From the NCBI GenBank assembly GCA_964448645.1, contig CAYUZY010000011.1:1-28131 (forward strand): DNA of 28,131 bases. The letters run 5' to 3'. Position numbers and translations under genes: made by a program. This document shows, one piece after another, positions 17,418-25,217 of this stretch. This DNA comes from GCA-2719315 sp964448645. GTDB taxonomy: Bacteria > Bacteroidota > Bacteroidia > Flavobacteriales > Flavobacteriaceae. Below the pieces are notes generated by a model. That model made no database searches. It was given only the letters and a program-made list of their open reading frames with translations, and was not told the DNA's origin. How positions within the stretch are numbered: position 1 is the stretch's first letter; each line of letters begins with the position of its first letter.

Positions 17418-20225
17418 ATGCCTCAATCAAAAACTCTTTATTTAATAGATGCTTATGCCTTAATTTTTAGAGGCTACTATGCCTTTATAAAAAACCCTAG
17501 AATTAACTCAAAGGGTATGGATACATCTGCTATAATGGGTTTTACAAATTCCCTTTTTGATGTTATAAAAAGAGAAAAACCTCAAAATTTAGCAGTTTGT
17601 TTTGATAAAGGAGGTTCTAAATCAAGAAAAGAAATCTATGAAGAATATAAATCAAATCGTCTAGAAACACCTGAAGCAATTAAAATAGCTGTGCCATATA
17701 TCCAAAATATTTTAAAGGCAATGCATATTCCTGTAATTGAAATGGAAGGTTATGAAGCTGATGATATAATAGGAACTCTTGCTAAAAAAGCTGAAAAAAA
17801 AGGATATAAAATTTTTATGGTTACCCCAGATAAAGATTTTGCTCAATTAGTATCTGAAAATATTTTTATATATCGTCCTGCGAGATTAGGAAACGAAATT
17901 GAAATATGGGGAATTCCAGAAGTTAAAAAAAAATTTGAAATTGAAACTCCAAATCAAGTTATTGACTATTTGGGAATGATGGGTGACTCGGTAGATAATA
18001 TTCCTGGTTTACCAGGTGTTGGAGACAAAACAGCCAAAAAATTTATTAAAGAATATGGCTCAATGGAAACCCTTTTAGAAAACACCAATGATTTAAAAGG
18101 GAAAATAAAAGAAAAAATTGAAGCAAATAAAGAATTAGGTATTCTTTCCAAAGAATTAGCAAAGATCATTCTTGATGTTCCAGTAGATTTTAATCCTGCT
18201 GAATTTAAAATGGAAAAACCTAATATAGAAGAAATAGAAAAAATTTTTAATGAATTAGAGTTTAGACGACTATTAGAAAACCTAAAAAAAATATTTGCAA
18301 ATAACCTTAATCCTGAATCAAAAAAAATTTCTAATATAGAAGAAAAAAATACCGGAAAACAATTCGATCTTTTTAATCAACCGGGAATAGGAATTAATGA
18401 CAATAAAAAAAATAATCATAAGTCAAAAAATGATCAATTTTATCAGTATGTAAATACTCAATTAGGATATAGTTTATTAATTGAAGAATTACTTAAACAA
18501 AAAACTGTAAGTTTTGATACTGAAACTGATTCAATTAGAGCTCTTGAAGCCAAATTAATTGGCATCGCATTTTCATGGTCAAAAAATAAAGGATATTATT
18601 TAATTATTCCTGATAATAAAAAGGAAGCTGAAAAGGTATTAAGTTATTTTATTCCTTTTTTTGAAAATATTAACATTGAAAAAGTTGGTCATAACCTAAA
18701 ATATGATTTAAAAGTTTTAAACAATTATAATATAACTGTAAAAGGTCCTTTTTTTGATACTATGATAGCTCATTATATTATTAATCCCGATATGAGGCAT
18801 AATTTAAATATATTATCCGAAACATATTTAAACTACTCAACTAAATCAATTGAAGAATTTATCGGACCAAAAGGGAAAAATCAAAAATTTTTGAAAGATT
18901 TAAATATTTCAGACCAAACTGAATATTCAGTTGAAGATGCTGATATAACTCTTCAATTAAAATTACATTTTGAAAATGAGCTTAAAGAACAGGAGTCTCT
19001 AGACTTATATAAGAAAATAGAACTACCTCTTTTAGATGTTTTAACTAAAATGGAAATTCAAGGTATAAATATTGATGTTGATTGTTTAAAAAATCAATCT
19101 GAAGAAATTAAACATGATTTAGAAAATATTAAATTAGAAATTTTTAAAAAATCGGGTGAAGAATTTAATATTTCATCTCCAAAACAACTTGGTAATATTC
19201 TTTTTGAAAAATTAAAATTAACTGATAAACCAAAAAAAACTAAAACTGGTCAATATTCTACTTCTGAAGAAACATTAGTAACTTTATCAAAAGAAAATCC
19301 TGTCGTTTCTTTAATATTAGATTGGAGATCTCTTGAAAAACTTCAAAATACATATATAAATGCATTACCTGAAGAAATAAATCCTTTAACAAAAAGAATC
19401 CACACTGAATATAATCAAGCGGTAGCAGTTACAGGAAGACTTAGTAGTAACAAACCTAACCTTCAAAACATTCCAATTAGAACAAAAAGAGGTAAAAAAA
19501 TAAGAGAAGCTTTTGTTCCAAAAAATAGTAACTATTATTTAATGGCTGCAGATTACTCTCAAATTGAACTACGTATAATTGCCGCGTTGAGTAAAGATGA
19601 AAGTATGATAAAAGCTTTTAATAATAATGAAGATATTCATAAATCAACAGCTTCTAAAGTATATAATGTTAATATTAATGATGTAACAAGTGAACAAAGA
19701 AATAATGCTAAAACTGTTAATTTTGGTATTATATATGGCGTATCTGCATTTGGTTTAAGTCAACAAACAGATCTCAATAGAACTGAAGCCAAAAAATTGA
19801 TAGAACTTTACTATTCTTCATATCCTAAATTAAATAATTATATAAATAATCAAATAAACTTTGCAAGAGATAATGGTTATGTAGAAACTATTTTAGGTAG
19901 AAGAAGATATCTTAGAAACATTAATTCTCAAAACGCTATTGTTAGAAGTGCTTCTGAGAGAAATGCTGTAAATGCTCCAATTCAAGGTAGTGCAGCTGAT
20001 ATTATAAAATTGGCAATGATTAATATTCAAAATATCATTGAAAAAGAAAAATTACAATCTAAAATGCTGCTTCAAGTTCATGATGAATTAGTTTTTGATG
20101 TCAAAAAAAAAGAATTAAAATTCTTAAAATCCATGGTAAAAAAAGAAATGGAGAATGCATACAAATTAGATATTCCTTTAATAGTTGAAATTGGTATAGG
20201 AAATAATTGGTTGGAAGCTCATTAG
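17418..20225 (+). CDS. polA: DNA polymerase I
   Basis: PolA fills gaps in repair and removes RNA primers during lagging-strand synthesis. The 935-residue product has all three domains. Residues 1 to about 290 are the 5'-3' exonuclease (YLIDAYALIFRGYY, EADDIIGTLA, GDSVDNIPGLPGVGDKTA). The 3'-5' proofreading exonuclease is intact, with FDTETDS (Asp367, Glu369), GHNLKYDLKVL and YSVEDADITL. The polymerase domain has motif A DYSQIELR (from Asp712), motif B RNNAKTVNFGIIYG and motif C QVHDELV (His888, Asp889, Glu890). I chose the ATG at 17418, which puts PQSKTLYLIDAY at the N-terminus as in relatives; a TTG 18 codons upstream would add an unusual basic stretch. It is monocistronic and divergent from tadA. 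Confidence 0.96.
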   Translation: MPQSKTLYLIDAYALIFRGYYAFIKNPRINSKGMDTSAIMGFTNSLFDVIKREKPQNLAVCFDKGGSKSRKEIYEEYKSNRLETPEAIKIAVPYIQNILKAMHIPVIEMEGYEADDIIGTLAKKAEKKGYKIFMVTPDKDFAQLVSENIFIYRPARLGNEIEIWGIPEVKKKFEIETPNQVIDYLGMMGDSVDNIPGLPGVGDKTAKKFIKEYGSMETLLENTNDLKGKIKEKIEANKELGILSKELAKIILDVPVDFNPAEFKMEKPNIEEIEKIFNELEFRRLLENLKKIFANNLNPESKKISNIEEKNTGKQFDLFNQPGIGINDNKKNNHKSKNDQFYQYVNTQLGYSLLIEELLKQKTVSFDTETDSIRALEAKLIGIAFSWSKNKGYYLIIPDNKKEAEKVLSYFIPFFENINIEKVGHNLKYDLKVLNNYNITVKGPFFDTMIAHYIINPDMRHNLNILSETYLNYSTKSIEEFIGPKGKNQKFLKDLNISDQTEYSVEDADITLQLKLHFENELKEQESLDLYKKIELPLLDVLTKMEIQGINIDVDCLKNQSEEIKHDLENIKLEIFKKSGEEFNISSPKQLGNILFEKLKLTDKPKKTKTGQYSTSEETLVTLSKENPVVSLILDWRSLEKLQNTYINALPEEINPLTKRIHTEYNQAVAVTGRLSSNKPNLQNIPIRTKRGKKIREAFVPKNSNYYLMAADYSQIELRIIAALSKDESMIKAFNNNEDIHKSTASKVYNVNINDVTSEQRNNAKTVNFGIIYGVSAFGLSQQTDLNRTEAKKLIELYYSSYPKLNNYINNQINFARDNGYVETILGRRRYLRNINSQNAIVRSASERNAVNAPIQGSAADIIKLAMINIQNIIEKEKLQSKMLLQVHDELVFDVKKKELKFLKSMVKKEMENAYKLDIPLIVEIGIGNNWLEAH

Positions 20226-20285
20226 CCAATAAAATAAAGAATTTAAATATAAATAATGGGGATTTTTTTTTTTAAGATATAATTG

Positions 20286-20293
20286 TACATTTG
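20286..20293 (+). promoter_or_regulatory. Bacteroidota -7 promoter box for rplM-rpsI
   Basis: TACATTTG is an exact TAnnTTTG match. An 11-T tract (20263-20273) lies at the position where the -33 TTTG would be. The box ends 31 nt before the rplM start, so the mRNA should begin near 20296-20298, right at a small GC-rich hairpin. Confidence 0.6.
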
Positions 20294-20324
20294 CAGCCCC
20301 TTATTAAGGGAAAAAAATAAAACC
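20294..20324 (+). promoter_or_regulatory. Candidate rplM leader hairpin (possible L13 autoregulatory leader)
   Basis: A 5-bp hairpin, CCCTT (20298-20302) with AAGGG (20306-20310) and a 3-nt loop, stands at the probable 5' end of the rplM mRNA. An A-rich stretch links it to the TTG start. This is one of the few GC-rich hairpins in the window. Ribosomal protein leader motifs ahead of rplM have been proposed for Bacteroidia; whether this is one of them I cannot check without a covariance model. Confidence 0.4.
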
Positions 20325-20780
20325 TTGGATACAACGAGTTATAAAACTTTATCTGCAAATAAAAAAACTGTTAACAAAAATTGGGTTGTTATCGATGTTA
20401 ATGAGATTGCTTTAGGAAGAGCATGTAGTATAATAGCTAAATTTCTTAGAGGTAAATATAAAACTAATTTCACTCCTCATGTTGATTGTGGAGACAATGT
20501 TATAGTAATTAATGCTAGTAAAATATTACTTACTGGTAAAAAATGGGATCAAAAACAATACATAAGACACTCAGGATATCCAGGAGGTCAAAAAACACAA
20601 AACCCAACCCAAATTCACACAAAAAATAAAACTAAATTAGTTGAAAATTCTATTAAAGGAATGCTTCCAAAAAACAAGCTAGGAGCTTCTATATTTAGAA
20701 ACCTAAAAGTTTATGAGGGAAATGAACATAAACATGAATCTCTTAAACCAAAAAACATTAATATTAAAGATCTTTTATAA
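20325..20780 (+). CDS. rplM: 50S ribosomal protein L13
   Basis: L13 is an early assembly protein of the large ribosomal subunit. The product of 151 residues contains the conserved WVVIDVNEIALGRACSI, LRGKYKTNFTPHVDCGDNVIVINA and HSGYPGG segments and GMLPKNKLGASIFRNLKVYEG. The start is a TTG at 20325 (TTG GAT ACA), which gives the 151-residue length and DTTSYKTLSANK start usual in Flavobacteriia. A longer reading from 20283 would run through the promoter and is rejected. The last base of its stop codon is the first base of the rpsI ATG, so the two genes are translationally coupled. L13 and S9 genes are paired in almost all bacteria. Confidence 0.96.
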   Translation: MDTTSYKTLSANKKTVNKNWVVIDVNEIALGRACSIIAKFLRGKYKTNFTPHVDCGDNVIVINASKILLTGKKWDQKQYIRHSGYPGGQKTQNPTQIHTKNKTKLVENSIKGMLPKNKLGASIFRNLKVYEGNEHKHESLKPKNINIKDLL

Positions 20781-21166
20781 TGGAAACTATTCATACTATA
20801 GGTAGAAGAAAAAAATCCGTAGCTAGAATTTATATAGATAAAGGAAAAGGTGCAATATTAGTTAATAATAAAAAATTTAATAATTATTTTTCAACCCCAT
20901 CTCTCCAATATAAGATATCACAACCTTTTATTTTAACCAACACTGAAAAAACTTATGATATTAAAATAATTGTAAAAGGTGGTGGCACTAATGGTCAAGC
21001 CGAGGCAATAAGATTAGGAATATCGAGAGCTTTATGTAAGATTAATGATGAACATAGACCGGTATTAAAAACAGAAGGCCTTCTTACAAGAGATCCTAGA
21101 ATGGTTGAAAGAAAAAAATTTGGTCAGAAAAAAGCAAGAAAAAAGTTTCAATTTTCAAAGAGATAA
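20780..21166 (+). CDS. rpsI: 30S ribosomal protein S9
   Basis: S9 is a small-subunit protein whose basic C-terminal tail reaches the ribosomal P site. The 128-residue product has the family start HTIGRRKKSVARIYI, the central GGGTNGQAEAIRLGISRAL and the conserved LLTRDPRMVERKKFGQKKARKKFQFSKR end, with the SKR tail that contacts P-site tRNA. Start overlaps the rplM stop by one base. The gene is followed by a 98-nt structured gap and then rpsB, the usual Bacteroidota order. No anomaly seen. Confidence 0.97.
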   Translation: METIHTIGRRKKSVARIYIDKGKGAILVNNKKFNNYFSTPSLQYKISQPFILTNTEKTYDIKIIVKGGGTNGQAEAIRLGISRALCKINDEHRPVLKTEGLLTRDPRMVERKKFGQKKARKKFQFSKR

Positions 21167-21182
21167 TAAATTTTTGCTTAAA

Positions 21183-21258
21183 CCGTAATGACGGATATTA
21201 GTTTAGCATCTAAACATATTTTAAATATGTTGCTAAAAATTTTAAGAACGTAAACTAA
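21183..21258 (+). promoter_or_regulatory. Structured leader upstream of rpsB-tsf (candidate S2 autoregulatory element)
   Basis: The 98-nt gap between rpsI and rpsB holds more structure than other gaps. A short hairpin CCGT-aatg-ACGG is at 21183-21194. A longer hairpin pairs TTTAGCA (21202-21208) with TGCTAAA (21231-21237). After a 5-nt bulge, ACATAT (21214-21219) pairs with ATATGT (21225-21230). In addition TTAGTTTA (21198-21205) is complementary over 8 bases to TAAACTAA (21251-21258), which ends 6 nt before the rpsB ATG. The two long pairings share 21202-21205, so they cannot form fully together. In E. coli S2 represses rpsB-tsf through its leader; a similar role here is inferred from position and structure. 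Confidence 0.45.
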
Positions 21259-21264
21259 AAAGAA

Positions 21265-22080
21265 ATGACAAAAACAGACGTAAATAATTTACTAAAAGCA
21301 GGTGTTCATTTTGGACATCTTACTAGAAAATGGAATCCTAGTATGGCTCCATATATATATATGGAACGTAATGGAATACATATTATAAATTTATATAAAA
21401 CTGCTGCAAAAATTGATGAAGCAAAATTAGCTTTAAAAAAACTTGCTATTTCAGGAAGAAAAATTCTTTTTGTTGCCACTAAAAAACAAGCAAAAGATAT
21501 AGTCGCAGAAAAAGCTAAATCAATAAATATGCCCTATATTACTGAAAGATGGCCTGGAGGTATGTTAACAAATTTTGTAACAATAAGAAAAGCTGTTAAA
21601 AAAATGACTTCTATTGATAGAATGAAAAATGACGGAACATTTGAAACTTTATCAAAAAAAGAAAAACTACAAATTGATAGAGCAAGAAATAAATTAGAAA
21701 AAAATTTAGGATCAATATCTGATATGACAAGACTTCCTGGGGCAATTTTTATTGTTGATACAACTAGAGAAAATATTGCTGTTAGAGAAGCTAAAAAACT
21801 AAAAATTCCCATTTTCGCAATGGTTGACACGAACTCTGATCCAAAAGAAATTAATTACGTTATACCTTCTAACGATGATGCTTCAAAATCAATTAAAAAA
21901 ATTTTAGAAATAATAACTTCTTCTATATCTGAAGGTCTTGATGAAAGAAATAAAGAAAAAAATGAAGTAGATAACTCTGATTTAAAAAAAATGAAATCTG
22001 AATCCAATGAAAATGATAATGCAGAAAAAAAAGATACTTCTAAAAACGCAAAAAAGAAATCGAAGAAAGAAAATAAGTAA
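21265..22080 (+). CDS. rpsB: 30S ribosomal protein S2
   Basis: S2 is a late-binding small-subunit protein at the mRNA exit side. The 271-residue product has the family landmarks LLKAGVHFGHLTRKWNPSM near the start, LFVATKKQAKDIV, ERWPGGMLTNFVTIRKAV and RLPGAIFIVDTTRENIAVREA. After about residue 228 there is a low-complexity tail rich in Lys, Glu, Asp and Ser that ends in KKKSKKENK. Such extended S2 tails are known in Bacteroidota. The gene follows the structured leader and is followed 13 nt later by tsf, the near-universal rpsB-tsf pair. No Shine-Dalgarno is visible. Confidence 0.97.
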   Translation: MTKTDVNNLLKAGVHFGHLTRKWNPSMAPYIYMERNGIHIINLYKTAAKIDEAKLALKKLAISGRKILFVATKKQAKDIVAEKAKSINMPYITERWPGGMLTNFVTIRKAVKKMTSIDRMKNDGTFETLSKKEKLQIDRARNKLEKNLGSISDMTRLPGAIFIVDTTRENIAVREAKKLKIPIFAMVDTNSDPKEINYVIPSNDDASKSIKKILEIITSSISEGLDERNKEKNEVDNSDLKKMKSESNENDNAEKKDTSKNAKKKSKKENK

Positions 22081-22093
22081 AAGTTAATTTATT

Positions 22094-22915
22094 ATGAATA
22101 TAACTGCATCCGAAGTTAATAAACTAAGACAAACTACTGGAGCTGGAATCATGGACTGTAAAAATGCTCTTGTAGAATCAAAAGGAGATTTTGATAAAGC
22201 ACTAGATTTATTAAGAAAAAAAGGTCAAAAAGTTGCAGCAAATAGAGCTGATAGAGAATCTAGAGAAGGGGTTGTCCTTGCGAAAGTAAATAATGATAAT
22301 AGCTCTGGAATTATAATTTCTTTAAATTGTGAAACAGATTTTGTTGCAAAAAATGAAGATTATATAAAATTAGCAAATGGAATAGCTGATTTAGCATTAA
22401 ATCATAAAAGTTTAGATTCTCTTCTAAATGCAAATTTTAATGGAATTAGTTTGAATGATAAACTTACTGAACAAACTGGTATAATTGGCGAAAAAATAGA
22501 ATTGAAAAAATTTAAAAGAATTGATGATAATTATGTAGGATATTATATTCATGCAGGAAATAAAATTGCTAGTTTAGTTTCATTATCTCAAAAAATTGAA
22601 CAATCAGAAGAACTGTCAAAAAATATTGCTATGCAAGTAGCTGCAATGAATCCCATTTCCCTTGATGAAAATAATGTAGATCAAAAAATTATTGAAAAAG
22701 AAATTGAAATTGCAAAAGAACAATTACGTCAAGAAGGGAAACCAGAATCTATGCTTGATAATATTGCCAAAGGAAAATTAAAAAGATTTTTTAAAGACAA
22801 TACCTTATTAAACCAAGCCTACATTAAAGAAAATAAAATTTCTGTTAATTCATATATTAAAAGTATATCCCCAAGTATAGAAGTAAATTCATTTGCAAGG
22901 GTCTCTTTGGTTTAA
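22094..22915 (+). CDS. tsf: Translation elongation factor Ts
   Basis: EF-Ts is the nucleotide exchange factor that recycles EF-Tu from GDP to GTP form. The 273-residue product begins with a UBA-like helical domain (VNKLRQTTGAGIMDCKNALVES) and has the central NCETDFVAKNEDY motif with the TDFV core that contacts EF-Tu, then a dimerisation core with IAMQVAAMNP. Length is typical for Bacteroidota EF-Ts. It is the second gene of the rpsB-tsf operon, 13 nt after rpsB. A 10-bp inverted repeat follows its stop at 22921-22955. Confidence 0.96.
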   Translation: MNITASEVNKLRQTTGAGIMDCKNALVESKGDFDKALDLLRKKGQKVAANRADRESREGVVLAKVNNDNSSGIIISLNCETDFVAKNEDYIKLANGIADLALNHKSLDSLLNANFNGISLNDKLTEQTGIIGEKIELKKFKRIDDNYVGYYIHAGNKIASLVSLSQKIEQSEELSKNIAMQVAAMNPISLDENNVDQKIIEKEIEIAKEQLRQEGKPESMLDNIAKGKLKRFFKDNTLLNQAYIKENKISVNSYIKSISPSIEVNSFARVSLV

Positions 22916-22920
22916 TTAAT

Positions 22921-22955
22921 TAATATTTTTATTTTTTCTTTTGGCAAAAAATATT
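22921..22955 (+). repeat. AT-only inverted repeat between tsf and tag
   Basis: TAATATTTTT (22921-22930) is perfectly complementary to AAAAATATTA (22946-22955), with a 15-nt T-rich loop. It follows the tsf stop by 5 nt and ends 4 nt before the tag ATG. It could be a weak terminator or just reflect the base composition. No T tract follows the right arm, which argues against a terminator for the plus strand. Confidence 0.3.
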
Positions 22956-22959
22956 AAAA

Positions 22960-23535
22960 ATGACCTTAAAACGTTGCCCCTGGTGTTTAGATGATGAAAA
23001 AAATCTGAATTATCATGATAATGAATGGGGTACTCCAAATTTTAATGAAAATAGTTTATTCGAGTTTTTAGTATTGGAAACTTTTCAAACAGGTTTAAGT
23101 TGGAAAATCATTATAAATAAAAGAGAAGATATAAAAAAAGCATTTTCAGGTTTTGATTTTAAAAAGATTGCAAACTACGATTTAAATAAAATTAATCTTT
23201 TACTAAAAAATAAAAATATTATTAAAAATAAATTAAAGATTGAATCAACAATTTTAAATGCTAAAGCGTTTATTAAAATTCAACAAAAGGAAAAAAGCTT
23301 TTCCAAATATATATGGAGATTTGTTAATGGAAAACCCATTCAAAATAAGTTTAAATATCAAAAAGAAGTTCCAACACAAACAAAATTGTCAAGGATTATA
23401 TCAAAAGATCTAAAAAAAAGAGGATTTAAATTTGTTGGTCCAATAGTTATTTACTCTTTCATTCAAGCTATTGGACTTGTAAATGATCATTTAACCTCAT
23501 GCTTCAGATATAAAGAACTTACAAAGAAAACTTAG
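22960..23535 (+). CDS. tag: DNA-3-methyladenine glycosylase I
   Basis: Tag removes 3-methyladenine from alkylated DNA in base excision repair. The 191-residue product starts with RCPWCLDDEKNLNYHDNEWGTP, containing the first Cys and His of the Tag zinc snap, and ends with VNDHLTSCFRYKEL, containing the matching His-x3-Cys pair. The substrate-pocket segment LFEFLVLETFQTGLSWKIIINKRE and the helix-hairpin-helix-like region around RRAFKKI and GPIVIYSFIQAIG fit the family. Length is normal. It is 44 nt after tsf and may be read through from it. It converges with the DUF3127 gene with a 4-nt tail-to-tail overlap. Confidence 0.94.
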   Translation: MTLKRCPWCLDDEKNLNYHDNEWGTPNFNENSLFEFLVLETFQTGLSWKIIINKREDIKKAFSGFDFKKIANYDLNKINLLLKNKNIIKNKLKIESTILNAKAFIKIQQKEKSFSKYIWRFVNGKPIQNKFKYQKEVPTQTKLSRIISKDLKKRGFKFVGPIVIYSFIQAIGLVNDHLTSCFRYKELTKKT

Positions 23536-23915
23536 AAAGGTAAATCATCTTCTTCATCACTATCATTTTGATCGTTATTTAAATCTGTAGTTTCAAAAGG
23601 TTTTTGAGCTGGTATTGATTCATCATTATTAGTTCCTTGATCTAATTGATCAATTCTCCAACCTTGAATAGAATTAAAATATTTAGTTTGCCCTTCTGGA
23701 TTAACCCATTCTCTTCCTCTTAAATTTATTCCAATTCTAACATCTTGACCAATTTGATAAGGATCCAAAAGTTCACATTTATCTTGAACAAACTCAACTA
23801 GGATGTTTTGAGGATATTGTTCTTGTGTTGTAATTACAACTTCTCTTTTTCTAAATCCATTTGAACCATATGTTTTAACTTCATCAATCCATTTAATCTT
23901 TCCTGTAATTTCCAT
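23532..23915 (-). CDS. DUF3127 protein with SSB-like acidic C-terminal tip
   Basis: The 127-residue protein matches the Bacteroidota family DUF3127 by its start EITGKIKWIDEVKTYGSNGFRKREVVITT, then QYPQNILVEFVQDKCELLD and INLRGREW. Residues 1 to about 88 look like a small OB-type beta-barrel. The remaining 39 residues form an unstructured, Gln/Asn/Asp-rich tail ending in DSDEEDDLPF. That layout (OB fold, disordered linker, acidic tip ending in Pro-Phe) is the same as in single-stranded DNA-binding protein SSB, whose tip recruits repair and replication proteins. A nucleic-acid-related role is therefore likely but not shown. The gene is monocistronic, divergent from the histidine kinase across 117 nt, and overlaps the end of tag by 4 nt. 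Confidence 0.85.
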   Translation of the reverse strand: MEITGKIKWIDEVKTYGSNGFRKREVVITTQEQYPQNILVEFVQDKCELLDPYQIGQDVRIGINLRGREWVNPEGQTKYFNSIQGWRIDQLDQGTNNDESIPAQKPFETTDLNNDQNDSDEEDDLPF

Positions 23916-24032
23916 TTTATTTTATTTTATATCATCTATAAAAATAACAAAAACTAAACATCATAACTTAAAACAGAACAAAAACATATTTATAAAATAC
24001 ATTATATTAGTTAAAGTTAATATTAATATACC

Positions 24033-25187
24033 TTGATCTCTAAAATCAAAAATTTTTTAAATAACAGTTGGTTGTTAATTTCATTTACTATTGTTGTCTT
24101 AATCTTATGGAATACAAACATTTTATTTAATACCCTTAGTAAAGAAGAAAGAACAAAAATGGAACTTTGGGCTATGGCTCAAATCGACTATATAGAGAAT
24201 CCAAATCTAAACAACTTAACTTTTGAAGTAATTCAAAAGTCAGGAACTAATCCTATTTTTCAAGTTGATGAAAAAAATAAAATTATAGAAGTTCGAAATA
24301 TAGAATGGGATATTAATTTAGAAGATTCAACCTATCTATATAAAAAGCTTGAACAAATTAAAAAAGAAAACGATCCTATATTAATTCAATATAGAAATAA
24401 AGAAGGGGTTTTAATTGTTAATCACAAACTTTATTATGGAGATTCTTTGATATTAAAAAAATTACAGTATTACCCCCTTGCTTTATTACTTATTATTTTA
24501 CTTTTTATTATGGTTTTATATTTTGTTTTTAAAACCTCGAAAATTTCAGAACAAAATCGTCTTTGGGTAGGAATGGCAAAAGAAACTGCTCATCAAATTG
24601 GCACCCCTTTAACTTCAATGATGGGGTGGATAACCTTATTAAAAGAAAAGAAAAAAAAATCAGAATCAATCATTGAAATTGAAAAAGATATTGAAAGGCT
24701 TAAAATAATAACTGAAAGGTTTTCTAAAATTGGATCTATACCAGAACTTAAAAAAGAAAGTATAAATAATTGTTTGAAAAAAACCATTTTATACTTAAAA
24801 AAAAGAAGTTCGGAACATATTAAATTTAAAATAAAAGTTGCAAAAAAAAATATAATTATACCTTTTAATTACCAACTTTTAAGCTGGACTATTGAAAATA
24901 TAATTAAAAATAGTATAGATGCAATTAAAGGCAAAGGATTTATATCTGTTGAACTTTTAGAAAATAATAATAAAATAGAAATTAATATTGAAGATAATGG
25001 AGTAGGTATAAAAAAAGAAAATATTAATAAAATTTTTGATCCAGGTTTTACAAGTAAAAAAAGAGGTTGGGGATTAGGACTATCATTAGCAAAAAGAATT
25101 ATAGTTGATTTTCATAAAGGAAAAATTAATGTGAAAAACACAAAAGTTGGCAAAGGAACTTTATTTCAAATTTTATTAAATAAATAG
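24033..25187 (+). CDS. Membrane sensor histidine kinase (no adjacent response regulator)
   Basis: The 384-residue protein has a transmembrane helix at about 12-33, an extracytoplasmic sensor region to about 145, a second helix at 147-167, and a cytoplasmic kinase part. The H box is ETAHQIGTPLTSMMGW with the phospho-acceptor His187. The ATPase domain has the N box IIKNSIDAI (Asn293), the G1 box DNGVGI and IFDPGFTSKKRGWGLGLSLAKRI. All catalytic motifs are intact. The start is TTG at 24033; a stop lies three codons upstream and no ATG occurs before the first helix, so the TTG start is well supported. No response regulator gene is in the window, so its partner is unknown. It converges with the HIT gene 7 nt away. 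Confidence 0.92.
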   Translation: MISKIKNFLNNSWLLISFTIVVLILWNTNILFNTLSKEERTKMELWAMAQIDYIENPNLNNLTFEVIQKSGTNPIFQVDEKNKIIEVRNIEWDINLEDSTYLYKKLEQIKKENDPILIQYRNKEGVLIVNHKLYYGDSLILKKLQYYPLALLLIILLFIMVLYFVFKTSKISEQNRLWVGMAKETAHQIGTPLTSMMGWITLLKEKKKKSESIIEIEKDIERLKIITERFSKIGSIPELKKESINNCLKKTILYLKKRSSEHIKFKIKVAKKNIIIPFNYQLLSWTIENIIKNSIDAIKGKGFISVELLENNNKIEINIEDNGVGIKKENINKIFDPGFTSKKRGWGLGLSLAKRIIVDFHKGKINVKNTKVGKGTLFQILLNK

Positions 25188-25217
25188 CCTTTGTTTATCT
25201 AAAATTTTTATTTATTT
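25178..25217. repeat. AT-only inverted repeat at the histidine kinase/HIT convergent junction
   Basis: AAATAAATA (25178-25186) and TATTTATTT (25209-25217) are perfectly complementary with a 22-nt loop, spanning both stop codons of the convergent pair. A weak bidirectional terminator is possible, but an AT-only repeat of this length may occur by chance here. Confidence 0.25.

Noticed and set aside
20263..20273. An 11-T tract after polA as an intrinsic terminator.
   Set aside because: No hairpin precedes it; it fits better as part of the rplM promoter region.
20283..20324. Upstream TTG start for rplM.
   Set aside because: This stretch contains the -7 promoter box and the leader hairpin, so it is not translated; the TTG at 20325 gives the normal 151 residues.
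22912..22923. Palindrome TTAATTAATTAA at the end of tsf as an operator.
   Set aside because: It overlaps the tsf stop and is a simple AT repeat that is expected often in this composition.
23916..24032. Possible tRNA or small RNA gene in the longest intergenic gap.
   Set aside because: It is almost pure AT with no cloverleaf, no GC-rich stem and no terminator; only divergent promoters are expected here and I could not pick out good boxes.
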